Below, piece after piece: positions 17,413 to 25,322 of a stretch of DNA of 64,000 nt. A program made the translations under genes and the position numbers. How positions within the stretch are numbered: the stretch's first letter is position 1; the number at the start of each line of letters is the position of its first letter. Location of the stretch: positions 1,364,001-1,428,000 of the forward strand of contig OZ248407.1 of the NCBI GenBank assembly GCA_965234325.1, read 5' to 3'. Under the pieces are notes generated by a model. It was not told the DNA's origin. It searched no databases and saw only the letters and a list, made by a program, of their open reading frames with translations. The stretch is from Limnohabitans kasalickyi (lineage in GTDB: Bacteria; Pseudomonadota; Gammaproteobacteria; Burkholderiales; Burkholderiaceae_C).

Positions 17413-17856
17413 ATGCGCATCGCCATCCTTGGCGCGCCTCAAACGGGCAAAACACAGCTCGCACTCGCCTTCACGGCCTATTTCACAGCACGGCAAATTG
17501 ACATGGTCGTGGTTGACGCCCCCTCCCCCGAACAGCTCGCCCCCAACGACATCGTGTTGCTCTGTGGGCTTGACTTGACGTCAGCGGCGTCAGTGACCGA
17601 ATACAGAACTGATGAGGTGCTGCGACAAGTTCTAGCGATTCAACAAACCCAATTTCAAGTGGTGTATGGCCAAGGTGCTGAACGCTTCACACACGCGCTG
17701 TATGCGGCTGCACTGCGCGCACAGGCCATGGGTTTCGAGGCCTTGGCGGCACACATGCGGCAAACGCAACCGGTACGCTGGACGGGTGCCTGCGAAAACT
17801 GCGCGGACGCAGACTGCGAGCACCAGCTGTTTAGCCAGTTGCTCGCGAAAAAATAA
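17413..17856 (+). CDS. Small P-loop protein with C-terminal Cys/His cluster, unknown function
   Basis: 147 aa. Walker A GAPQTGKT is at residues 7-14 and a Walker B-like MVVVDAP at 31-37. The C-terminus holds CENC-x4-CEH (Cys127, Cys130, Cys135, His137), a likely zinc or iron-sulfur site. I do not recognise a characterised family; it looks like a small nucleotide-binding protein. It starts 4 bases after ftsB and ends one base before the convergent hslO, so it is probably the last gene of the eno-ftsB operon. Confidence 0.8.
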   Translation: MRIAILGAPQTGKTQLALAFTAYFTARQIDMVVVDAPSPEQLAPNDIVLLCGLDLTSAASVTEYRTDEVLRQVLAIQQTQFQVVYGQGAERFTHALYAAALRAQAMGFEALAAHMRQTQPVRWTGACENCADADCEHQLFSQLLAKK

Positions 17857-17857
17857 C

Positions 17858-18832
17858 TTACTGCAGCGAAGTCGGTGCAGGCGGTTGCTGCACGGGCGGC
17901 GCAAAAATGTGTGCCGCATCGACAGGGTCGTAACGGTATTGCTGACCGCAAAAGTCGCAACCTACTTCAATTTCGCCACGCTCGGCCAAGATGCTTTCCG
18001 CCTCTTCCACGCCCAAGCCGCGGATCATGTTGCTCACGCGTTCACGGCTGCACGAGCACGCAAAACTTGGCGTCAAGGGCTCAAAGCGCACCAAGGTTTC
18101 CTCCCAGAACAAGCGGCGCAAAATCGTATCGGCATCCAAAGTCAGCAACTCTTCGGGCGTTAATGTGCCGGCCAAGATGGCGATGCGGTTGTAGTCTTCG
18201 TTGCGACCAATTTCGTCTTCGTCTTCCATGCTGGCTTTGGCCGCCAAATTGCCTTGCCCTTTGATGGGCAAGCGCTGAATCAGCAACCCAGCCGCGGTGG
18301 TGTCGTTGGCGGCCAGCACCAAGGTGGTGTCGAGTTGCTCGCTTTGCAGCATGTAATGCTGCAGCACGTCGCTGAACTTGCTCAGCTTGTTGCGCTGGTC
18401 GTCAAACAAAGGCACCACGCCTTGGTAGGGCTGCTGGCCCGGCATTTTGGTTTGCGGATCCAGCGTGATGGCACAGCGGCCTTCGTTGTTCACGTTCACC
18501 ATCTCAGGCAAAGTGCTCGCATCGCCCAAGTCACCCACCACCTTGGCGGTCGCACGTAAGCTCAGGTTGGGTTGCACCTCGACCACGGCCAATTTGAGTG
18601 GCCCATCGCCAAAAATCTGCATCACCAATGCGCCGTTGAACTTGATGTTGGACTGCATCAACACCGCCGCCGCCGTCATCTCACCCAGTAAATGACGCAC
18701 AGGTTCGGGGTAAGCGCCCGTGTCCCCATTCGCCTCACGGCGCTTCAGCACCTCTTGCCACACGTCGGTGAGCTGCACCAACATGCCGCGCACGGGCAAA
18801 CCATCAAACAGAAATTTGTGCAATTCAGACAT
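17858..18832 (-). CDS. hslO: Redox-activated chaperone Hsp33
   Basis: Cytoplasmic holdase chaperone switched on by oxidation. 324 aa. The four zinc cysteines are visible as CSCS (in FACSCSRERV) and CDFC (VGCDFCGQQY) in the C-terminal part. The ATG at 18832 shares one base with the stop of the preceding carbonic-anhydrase-like gene (TGATG); the TTG one codon earlier is less likely. The C-terminus has a Pro/Gln-rich tail (PPVQQPPAPTSLQ). Confidence 0.95.
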   Translation of the reverse strand: MSELHKFLFDGLPVRGMLVQLTDVWQEVLKRREANGDTGAYPEPVRHLLGEMTAAAVLMQSNIKFNGALVMQIFGDGPLKLAVVEVQPNLSLRATAKVVGDLGDASTLPEMVNVNNEGRCAITLDPQTKMPGQQPYQGVVPLFDDQRNKLSKFSDVLQHYMLQSEQLDTTLVLAANDTTAAGLLIQRLPIKGQGNLAAKASMEDEDEIGRNEDYNRIAILAGTLTPEELLTLDADTILRRLFWEETLVRFEPLTPSFACSCSRERVSNMIRGLGVEEAESILAERGEIEVGCDFCGQQYRYDPVDAAHIFAPPVQQPPAPTSLQ

Positions 18833-19356
18833 CAAGCAATCTTTTTCAAACCCGCTTTAAAGCGGTGAGCGTTTTCAACATAGTGCTGCGCGCTGCGGCG
18901 CAGACCTTCAATTTGTTCGGGGGTGAGTTGGCGCACCACCTTAGCGGGGCTGCCCAAAATCATGGAGCCATCGGGAAACTCTTTGCCTTCAGTGACCAAG
19001 GAACCCGCTCCGACCAAACAGTTCTTACCAATTTTCGCGCCGTTCAGCACGATGGCACCGATGCCAATAAGAGACTCATCTCCCACCGTGCAGCCGTGCA
19101 GTTGGACCATGTGCCCCACCGTCACATGCTTGCCCAAGGTCAACGGCATGCCCACATCGGCATGTAACACGCTGCCATCTTGCACGTTGGTACCTTCACC
19201 GATGGTGATCTTCGCTGAGTCACCGCGCAAGACGCTGCAAAACCACACGCTGCTGTCCGCCGCCATCTCCACCTCGCCCATCACTTGGGCGCTGTCTGCG
19301 ACCCACGCGGAATCCGCAATTTGGGGGGTGTGGACATCGAGTTGGTAAACGGCCAT
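18832..19356 (-). CDS. Gamma-class carbonic anhydrase-like hexapeptide-repeat protein
   Basis: 174-aa left-handed beta-helix protein of the YrdA/CaiE/gamma-carbonic anhydrase group. Hexapeptide turns run from about residue 15 to 130. The three zinc histidines fit His65 (VLHAD), His82 and His87 (GHMVQLHG). Start chosen at ATG 19356 with AGGAGAC upstream. It is translationally coupled to hslO. Enzymatic activity is not proven for most members of this group. Confidence 0.9.
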   Translation of the reverse strand: MAVYQLDVHTPQIADSAWVADSAQVMGEVEMAADSSVWFCSVLRGDSAKITIGEGTNVQDGSVLHADVGMPLTLGKHVTVGHMVQLHGCTVGDESLIGIGAIVLNGAKIGKNCLVGAGSLVTEGKEFPDGSMILGSPAKVVRQLTPEQIEGLRRSAQHYVENAHRFKAGLKKIA

Positions 19357-19385
19357 GAAAGTCTCCTGTGTGGTTTTGAAATTTT

Positions 19386-19395
19386 TACAATTGTA
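19386..19395. promoter_or_regulatory. Palindromic TACAATTGTA, overlapping divergent -10 elements
   Basis: TACAATTGTA reads as a -10 hexamer (TACAAT) on both strands between the gamma-carbonic-anhydrase-like gene (starts 19356, minus) and the DUF455 gene (starts 19399, plus). On the plus strand the predicted start of transcription would fall on or next to the ATG. -35 matches are poor on both sides. Confidence 0.45.
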
Positions 19396-19398
19396 GGT

Positions 19399-20199
19399 AT
19401 GCAACTTCGCCCCCACGCCCTCATCGCCCTTTGCATTAGCAACCCACAAGAAAAAGTACAGGCAGTGCAAGCCCTGTGGCAACAGCACCGCACATTGACG
19501 CTGTCTGTTCACACCCAACCCGAGCCCCTTGCCACAGACACCTTGCCTGGTCGCCCAGAGCGCCCTCGGCTGATCCCCGCAAAGCAGGTTCCCTTCCGTA
19601 AACCTTTTACGCCCGAAGGCTTGGCTGCCTTGATACATGCGGTGTGCCACATTGAATTCAATGCCATCAACTTGGCACTGGACGCCGTTTGGCGCTTCAA
19701 CGACATGCCCGAGCCTTATTACGTCGACTGGCTGCGGGTTGCATTCGAAGAATCGCAGCACTTTGACTTGCTGCACACGCATCTGCAAAGCTTGGGCTAC
19801 CAATACGGCGACTTCGACGCGCACGACGGTCTGTGGCAAATGTGCGAAAAAACAGCGGACGATGTGCTCGCCCGCATGGCGCTGGTGCCGCGCACGCTGG
19901 AAGCGCGTGGGTTAGACGCGACACCGCTCATTCAAGACAAACTACGCAAAGTGGCCAGCCCCGCCGCCATTCGAGCGGTAGAAATTTTGGACGTGATCTT
20001 GCGCGACGAAGTGGGCCACGTGGCCATTGGCAACCACTGGTACCGCTGGCTGTGTGAGCAACGCGGGCTCGACGCCGTGACGCTGTATGGAGAACTCGTG
20101 CAACGCTACGACGCACCGAAACTCAAGCCGCCCTTTAACACCGCGGCACGCAAAAAAGCGGGCTTCACCGACCTTGAACTGGCGTACTTGCTGGCCTAA
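19399..20199 (+). CDS. Ferritin-like DUF455 family protein
   Basis: 266 aa. A four-helix-bundle diiron-type protein: HIEFNAINLALD (His84, Glu86), FEESQHF (Glu117, Glu118, His121) and RDEVGHVAIGNHW (near residues 205-217) supply the usual Glu/His ligands. Function unproven; relatives are annotated only as ferritin-like or DUF455. The ATG at 19399 has no Shine-Dalgarno and lies 7 bases after TACAAT, so the message may be leaderless. xerD converges on it 45 bases downstream. Confidence 0.87.
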   Translation: MQLRPHALIALCISNPQEKVQAVQALWQQHRTLTLSVHTQPEPLATDTLPGRPERPRLIPAKQVPFRKPFTPEGLAALIHAVCHIEFNAINLALDAVWRFNDMPEPYYVDWLRVAFEESQHFDLLHTHLQSLGYQYGDFDAHDGLWQMCEKTADDVLARMALVPRTLEARGLDATPLIQDKLRKVASPAAIRAVEILDVILRDEVGHVAIGNHWYRWLCEQRGLDAVTLYGELVQRYDAPKLKPPFNTAARKKAGFTDLELAYLLA

Positions 20200-20244
20200 C
20201 GCAGCCAACACGTTGGAGGACATGAGGCAAAGGACCGACGTGAC

Positions 20245-21180
20245 TCAGCCGCGTGGATGGTGCGATGCATGCAGCGATTTCAAACGCTCACGCGCAATGT
20301 GGGTGTAAATCGTGGTGGTGGAAATATCGGCATGCCCCAACAGCATTTGCACCGCACGCAAATCGGCGCCGTGGTTGAGCAAATGCGTCGCAAAGGCGTG
20401 GCGCAAGGTGTGCGGTGAAATGGACTGCTGGATGCCTGCTTTGAGCGCGTAGCGCTTGATCAGCTGCCAAAACATGGCGCGTGTCATGGCCTCACCCGCA
20501 TGAGCCCCCCTTGAGGTCACAAACAAAGCCTCGGTTTGGTGTCCTCCCAATAAGGCGGGACGTCCTTGGGCCAAGTAGCGCTGCAACCACTCATGCGCCA
20601 CTTCGCCAAAAGGCACCAAGCGCTCTTTGCTACCTTTACCCATGATGCGCAAAACGCCATCATTCAAGCTGACATGCAAAGTTTTGAGCCCCACCAATTC
20701 GCTGACCCGTAGACCACTGGCGTACAACAACTCCAACATGGCTCGGTCGCGTTGCCCCAAGGGGCTGGTGATATCAGGGGCTGTCAAAAGCCGCTCCACT
20801 TGCACTTCGGTCATGGTTTTGGGCGAACGAACGGGCTGCTTGGCAGTCAGAAGCTTGAGGGTCGGGTCTGCGACCAGCAAACGCTCCCTCAAAGCCCAAC
20901 GGTAAAACCGTTTGAACACGGTCAAACGGCGGTTCGCGCTGGTGGCTTTGGTCTCGGCGTGACGCTCTGCAAAATACTGCTGTAAGTCCAGCTCTTGGGC
21001 AGCCAAAAGTGAGGTGTTTGAGGTGTGTTGTGCTTGAAGCCACGCCGACAGCAAGTTCAAATCGCGACGGTAGGCGGCCAAGGTGTTGGCCGCCAAACCG
21101 TTTTCTAACCAGAGCGCATCGACGAAGGTGTCGATGGTTGCATCAGGCGTGTTGGCCCGAGGGGTCGAAGCAAGGGCCAA
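20245..21180 (-). CDS. xerD: Tyrosine recombinase XerD
   Basis: Site-specific recombinase that resolves chromosome dimers at dif with XerC. 311 aa. The full catalytic set is visible: Arg158 (GLRVSEL), Lys182 (GKGSKERLVP), His257 and Arg260 (HTLRHAFATHL), His283 (LGHADISTT) and the nucleophile Tyr292 (YTHI). The start is a TTG at 21180, the only in-frame start that gives the full N-terminal SAM-like domain. It follows the Bug receptor gene by 7 bases. XerC is possible but the C-terminus fits XerD better. Confidence 0.93.
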   Translation of the reverse strand: MALASTPRANTPDATIDTFVDALWLENGLAANTLAAYRRDLNLLSAWLQAQHTSNTSLLAAQELDLQQYFAERHAETKATSANRRLTVFKRFYRWALRERLLVADPTLKLLTAKQPVRSPKTMTEVQVERLLTAPDITSPLGQRDRAMLELLYASGLRVSELVGLKTLHVSLNDGVLRIMGKGSKERLVPFGEVAHEWLQRYLAQGRPALLGGHQTEALFVTSRGAHAGEAMTRAMFWQLIKRYALKAGIQQSISPHTLRHAFATHLLNHGADLRAVQMLLGHADISTTTIYTHIARERLKSLHASHHPRG

Positions 21181-21187
21181 AGGTCCA

Positions 21188-22150
21188 TCAATCCAAGGTG
21201 AGTTTTTGCTCTGTCACCACACGCTTGTAGACATCGAACTCCGCCTTGATTTGGGCTGCAAATTGTTCGGGCGTGTTGGCCACGATCAAGGAACCTGTGT
21301 CTTCAATGCGCTTACGCACAGCGGGATCTTCGAGGGCCTTACGCACACCCGCGTTGATTTTGTCAACAACGTCTTTGGGCAAACCTTTGGGGCCGTAAAT
21401 GCCGTAATAGGCCATGCGGTTCACAGGTTCCAATCCCACCTCTTTGAAGGTGGGCACGTTGGGCAACACGGCCAAGCGCTGAGGCGCAGCCACCACGATG
21501 GGCACCAAGCGGTTGTCTTTGATGAAGGGCAAGGCCGAAGGCAAGTTGTCAAAAATCATGGGCACTTGGCCTGCCACCGTGTCGTTCAACGCGGGACCAC
21601 CCCCTCGGTAGGGAATGTGGGTGATAAACGTTTGGCTCAAGTTTTTGTACAACTCCATTTGCAGATGGCCAATGCCACCGGTCCCTGACGATGAATACGA
21701 ATACTTGCCGGGTGAGCGCTTAACCTCTGCCAAGAAAGCCTTGTAGTCCGTCGCGGGAAACGAAGGGTGCACGGCAATCACGTTGGGAGTGGCAGCCACG
21801 TTGATGATGGGCGTGAAGTCTGTCAACGGGTTGTACGGAATTTTGGCGTTGATCGCTGGGTTCGCGGCCGTGGTTGACACTGTCGCCATGCCCAAAGAAT
21901 AACCATCCGGGGTCGCCTTGGCCGTTTCGTTGGCACCCACCACACCGCCTCCGCCCGCTTTATTGACCACCACAACTGTTTGACCTAAGGCCTTGCTCAA
22001 AGGCTCGGCGATGACACGCGCCACGATGTCTGTGGTGCCACCCGGTGCAAAGGGCACTTGAAGCTGAATCGTTTTCGTGGGGTAAGCCTGCGCAGACGCA
22101 GCGCTAGCGAAAGCGGCGAGGGTCAGCGCGGCCCAATGACGATGTTGCAT
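21188..22150 (-). CDS. Bug-family periplasmic solute receptor (TctC-like)
   Basis: 320-aa extracytoplasmic solute receptor of the tripartite tricarboxylate transporter family. The signal peptide (MQHRHWAALTLAAFASAASA) is followed by the family opening YPTKTIQLQVPFAPGGTTDIVAR and the YSSSGTGGIGHLQME ligand loop. The ATG at 22150 has a strong AGGAG. No TctA or TctB membrane gene is nearby, so it is an orphan receptor, typical of Comamonadaceae. Ligand unknown. Confidence 0.93.
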   Translation of the reverse strand: MQHRHWAALTLAAFASAASAQAYPTKTIQLQVPFAPGGTTDIVARVIAEPLSKALGQTVVVVNKAGGGGVVGANETAKATPDGYSLGMATVSTTAANPAINAKIPYNPLTDFTPIINVAATPNVIAVHPSFPATDYKAFLAEVKRSPGKYSYSSSGTGGIGHLQMELYKNLSQTFITHIPYRGGGPALNDTVAGQVPMIFDNLPSALPFIKDNRLVPIVVAAPQRLAVLPNVPTFKEVGLEPVNRMAYYGIYGPKGLPKDVVDKINAGVRKALEDPAVRKRIEDTGSLIVANTPEQFAAQIKAEFDVYKRVVTEQKLTLD

Positions 22151-22256
22151 AAAAGAACTCCTTTTTTTGAAAATAAAAATCTTTGACGGCTCGTTCAAGT
22201 CGCATCCTATACGCAAGAACGGGGGTCAAAATTGAACAGCGGTTATTCTCGGTGGT

Positions 22257-23168
22257 GTGAATTACCTAGAGTTGCTGTTCCCCGATTTTTCGCTCATCCT
22301 GTGTGGGTATTTTTTATGCCGCTTCACGGCACTCAACCGCAGCGTGTGGGAGCCCGTTGAACGCTTGGTTTATTTTGTTTTGTTCCCCGTTCTCCTGTTT
22401 CACTCCATCGTGCGTTCACCTTTGGATTTACAAGCGGCCTCTCACCTGATCATGGCGGGGCTGTTGCTGGGGCTTTGGAACATCGGTGTCACTTATGCAT
22501 TGCCTTATCTTCCTTGGATAGGACGGCGCATCCCAGCGCGGCTTTATGCGGGCAGCGCGCAAGTCGGCTTTCGTTTCAACTCATTCATTGCGCTTGCTTT
22601 GGCAGATCGTGCTGCAGGCCCGCAAGGCCTGGTGATGATTGCCGTTTTAATTGGCGTTTGTGTGCCCTTGTTCAATGTGGCGGCCATCTGGCCGATGGCC
22701 AAGCACGGGCAAAAAGGCTTTCTCAGCGAGTTGGTCCGCAACCCTTTGATCATTGCCACGCTTTCGGGCTTGATCGTCAACCTCCTGGGATTTCAACTGC
22801 CTGACTGGGCGATGCCCAGTGTGCAACGCATTGGTGGCGCCTCGTTGGCCCTAGGCCTGATGGCCGCAGGCGCGGGGATGCAATTTGACAAGCTGCTTCA
22901 AGCGAAAACACTCAGTGTTTCCTTGCTTGCCATTCGACATTTTTTAGCACCAGTGGCGGCGTTTGGTTTGGCTTATTGGTTTGAACTCGACCGTGTGCAA
23001 ACCACCGTGTTGATGGCGTTCTCAGGCCTTCCCACCGCCTCCTCCTGTTATGTGCTGGCGGCCCGCATGGGCTATGACGGCGCGTATGTGGCGGGCTTGG
23101 TCACACTGTCCACACTTTTGGGCTTGGTGAGCCTGCCTTTTGCCTTCGGCTTGTTGGCCATGTCATAA
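22257..23168 (+). CDS. AEC-family transporter (auxin efflux carrier-like)
   Basis: 303-aa membrane protein with about 10 hydrophobic segments arranged as two similar halves, typical of the AEC family. GFRFNSFIALAL and the helix break SGLPTASSCYVLAARMGYD match the conserved substrate region. The GTG at 22257 is the start that keeps the first membrane helix. It diverges from the Bug receptor gene across 106 bases. Substrate probably a small organic anion, but not readable from sequence. Confidence 0.87.
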   Translation: MNYLELLFPDFSLILCGYFLCRFTALNRSVWEPVERLVYFVLFPVLLFHSIVRSPLDLQAASHLIMAGLLLGLWNIGVTYALPYLPWIGRRIPARLYAGSAQVGFRFNSFIALALADRAAGPQGLVMIAVLIGVCVPLFNVAAIWPMAKHGQKGFLSELVRNPLIIATLSGLIVNLLGFQLPDWAMPSVQRIGGASLALGLMAAGAGMQFDKLLQAKTLSVSLLAIRHFLAPVAAFGLAYWFELDRVQTTVLMAFSGLPTASSCYVLAARMGYDGAYVAGLVTLSTLLGLVSLPFAFGLLAMS

Positions 23169-23261
23169 AACTGGTTTGAGGTTGTGGCACAATAACGCGT
23201 TTTGCGGAAAGTGCGCCGAAATAGGTCGACGTGGCTACCGCAGCTGCTAAGGAAGAAGACA

Positions 23262-23519
23262 ATGAAAGAAGGCATTCACCCCAACTACCGTGAAATCTGT
23301 TTCATGGATATGTCCAACGGGTTCAAGTTTGTGACACGTTCGTGCGCCAACACCAAAGAAATGATCAAGATGGAAGACGGCCGCGACCTGCCGTTGTACA
23401 AGTTGGATACCACCAGCGAATCACATCCTTTCTATACAGGTACACAGAAGTCTGTCGACAACATGGGCGGCCGCGTCGAGCGCTTCCGCAACAAGTACGG
23501 CAAGACCATCGCCAAGTAA
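23262..23519 (+). CDS. rpmE2: 50S ribosomal protein L31 type B
   Basis: 85-aa ribosomal protein bL31 of the type B, zinc-free form: it begins MKEGIHPNYREICFMD and lacks the CxxC pair of type A. In other bacteria type B L31 replaces the zinc-binding form when zinc is scarce. A good AAGGAAGA precedes the ATG at 23262. No Zur-like palindrome is obvious upstream. A strong terminator follows. Confidence 0.95.
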   Translation: MKEGIHPNYREICFMDMSNGFKFVTRSCANTKEMIKMEDGRDLPLYKLDTTSESHPFYTGTQKSVDNMGGRVERFRNKYGKTIAK

Positions 23520-23541
23520 GCCAAACGCTTACTTTACAAAA

Positions 23542-23570
23542 GGCAGCCCGACTACCGGTGCTGCCTTTTT
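23542..23570 (+). terminator. Intrinsic terminator after rpmE2
   Basis: Stem GGCAGC (23542-23547) / GCTGCC (23560-23565), with a further CCG/CGG pairing inside the loop, followed by T-run 23566-23570. Confidence 0.88.
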
Positions 23571-23597
23571 GCATTTCAAGCCCCCTTTTTTAAGCCT

Positions 23598-25322
23598 GTG
23601 ACTGACCCCAACCCCGCCATCGTTGCCCAAAGTGCCGTGCGCCGCCTACCGCGTTTGGCGCTGTGGTTGTTTTGTGCCGCCTATGTGCTGCCAGGTTTGC
23701 TTGGACGTGAACCTTGGAAAGGCAACGAATTCACGGCGTTTGCACAGATGTTGGCGCTGTCTGAAGGTGCTAGCAGCTGGCTCAACCCAACCGTGTGGGG
23801 ACAAGCTCCTGATTTGGATGCCTTGCTGCCTTATTGGCTGGGGGCTTGGGCTATTCAAATTGCGCCCAGCTGGATGTCGGCAGGTTTGGCCTCTCGCATT
23901 CCATTTGCCCTGCTGTTGGGCTTGACGTTGACCAGCACTTGGCATGGCGCTTATTACTTGGGCCTTAGCCCGCAAGCTCAACCTGTGGCATTTGCGTTTG
24001 GCGGCGAGGCCAAACCCAAAGATTACGCCCGCACCATCGCCGATGGCGCTGTTTTGGCCTTGATTGCGTGCTTAGGCTTGTCACTGCTGTCGCACGAAGC
24101 GTCGCCCATCTTGGCGCAACTGGCATTTGTGGGCTGCGCGTTTTATGGCGTGGCAGCCCTGCCCTATCACCCGCGCTACAGCCTGCTGGCCTTGAGCCTT
24201 GGCTTACTTGGTTTGTGTCTGAGCGGGGCGCCTAGCTTTGCCGTTTTGATGGCGGTGGGCAGCGGCGTGCTGTGTCTGCTAGACCGTCAGAGCACCACGC
24301 CTCGCATTGGCCGTCAGCACGCCTTTTGGCTGTTGCTGATGGGGGTGCTAGTCGCCGCCTTGGCCACCGCGTTAGACCTATGGCACTGGCGCTTGATGCC
24401 GCTACACAACGATTGGACTCAATGGCGCAGTCTGCTGCGCTTGTTGGCTTGGTTCACGTGGCCGGCTTGGCCTTTGGCATTGTGGACGCTGTGGCGTTGG
24501 CGTCGTCAGTGGACATCGTTGCATTGGAGCCGTCACATGGTGCTGCCCATGTGGTTTGCCGCCCTGACAGTGAGCACCGCCCTGCTCACCCTGTCGGCAG
24601 ACCGCACCTTGCTGCTGGCCTTGCCCGCTTTGGCTACCTTGGCAGCCTTTGCCTTGCCAACCTTGCGGCGAAGCATGGCCGCCTTCATCGACTGGTTCAC
24701 CCTGCTCTTCTTCTGCGGCTGCGCCATCATCATTTGGGTGGTGTGGATCGCGATGCAAACCGGCTGGCCTGCACAACCTGCGGCCAACGTAGCACGGCTC
24801 GCACCGGGCTTTGAGCCGAGCTTTGGTTGGATCGCTTTCGGCGTAGCGTGTGCCGCCACTTCGGCTTGGGGCTGGCTGGTGCTGTGGCGAGTTGGCAAAC
24901 ATCGGCAGGCGCTCTGGAAAAGCTTGGTCTTACCCGCAGGCGGGGCAGCCTTGTGCTGGCTGTTGTTGCTCACACTTTGGCTGCCGTTGCTCGACTTCGC
25001 GCGCAGCTATGCACCCTGGGTGCAACAAATTCGCCAAGTCATGGCTGAAAAAACACCCACTAAACCGGGCTGCTTGATGAGCTACGGATTGGACGTGGGC
25101 CAAATGACCGCCTTTCATTACCACGGCGGGTTTGAAATACAACCGCTCGACGAAGCCCGCACGCCGCAACGCGCCGATTGCGAGTGGCTGCTGGTGGACA
25201 ACGATTTGCGACCTGGGCTCGCGCGTGTAGTGCGCTTGAACGAGTGGAACCGTGTGCGCACTATCCGTCGCCCGTCAGACAACAACGAAGACGTGACGCT
25301 CTACCACCGTCGTCAACCGTGA
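23598..25322 (+). CDS. Large multi-span membrane protein, GT39/ArnT-like glycosyltransferase
   Basis: 574 aa with about 12 hydrophobic segments and a C-terminal soluble tail (about 490-574). The opening YVLPGLLGREPWKGNEFTAFAQ resembles the first loop of ArnT/PMT-type lipid-linked sugar transferases, but the usual DE...YA acidic motif is replaced by GNEFTAFA. I call the family with caution. It starts at GTG 23598, with no clear Shine-Dalgarno. Its TGA overlaps the GTG of the MATE gene (GTGA), so the two are coupled. Confidence 0.65.
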   Translation: MTDPNPAIVAQSAVRRLPRLALWLFCAAYVLPGLLGREPWKGNEFTAFAQMLALSEGASSWLNPTVWGQAPDLDALLPYWLGAWAIQIAPSWMSAGLASRIPFALLLGLTLTSTWHGAYYLGLSPQAQPVAFAFGGEAKPKDYARTIADGAVLALIACLGLSLLSHEASPILAQLAFVGCAFYGVAALPYHPRYSLLALSLGLLGLCLSGAPSFAVLMAVGSGVLCLLDRQSTTPRIGRQHAFWLLLMGVLVAALATALDLWHWRLMPLHNDWTQWRSLLRLLAWFTWPAWPLALWTLWRWRRQWTSLHWSRHMVLPMWFAALTVSTALLTLSADRTLLLALPALATLAAFALPTLRRSMAAFIDWFTLLFFCGCAIIIWVVWIAMQTGWPAQPAANVARLAPGFEPSFGWIAFGVACAATSAWGWLVLWRVGKHRQALWKSLVLPAGGAALCWLLLLTLWLPLLDFARSYAPWVQQIRQVMAEKTPTKPGCLMSYGLDVGQMTAFHYHGGFEIQPLDEARTPQRADCEWLLVDNDLRPGLARVVRLNEWNRVRTIRRPSDNNEDVTLYHRRQP

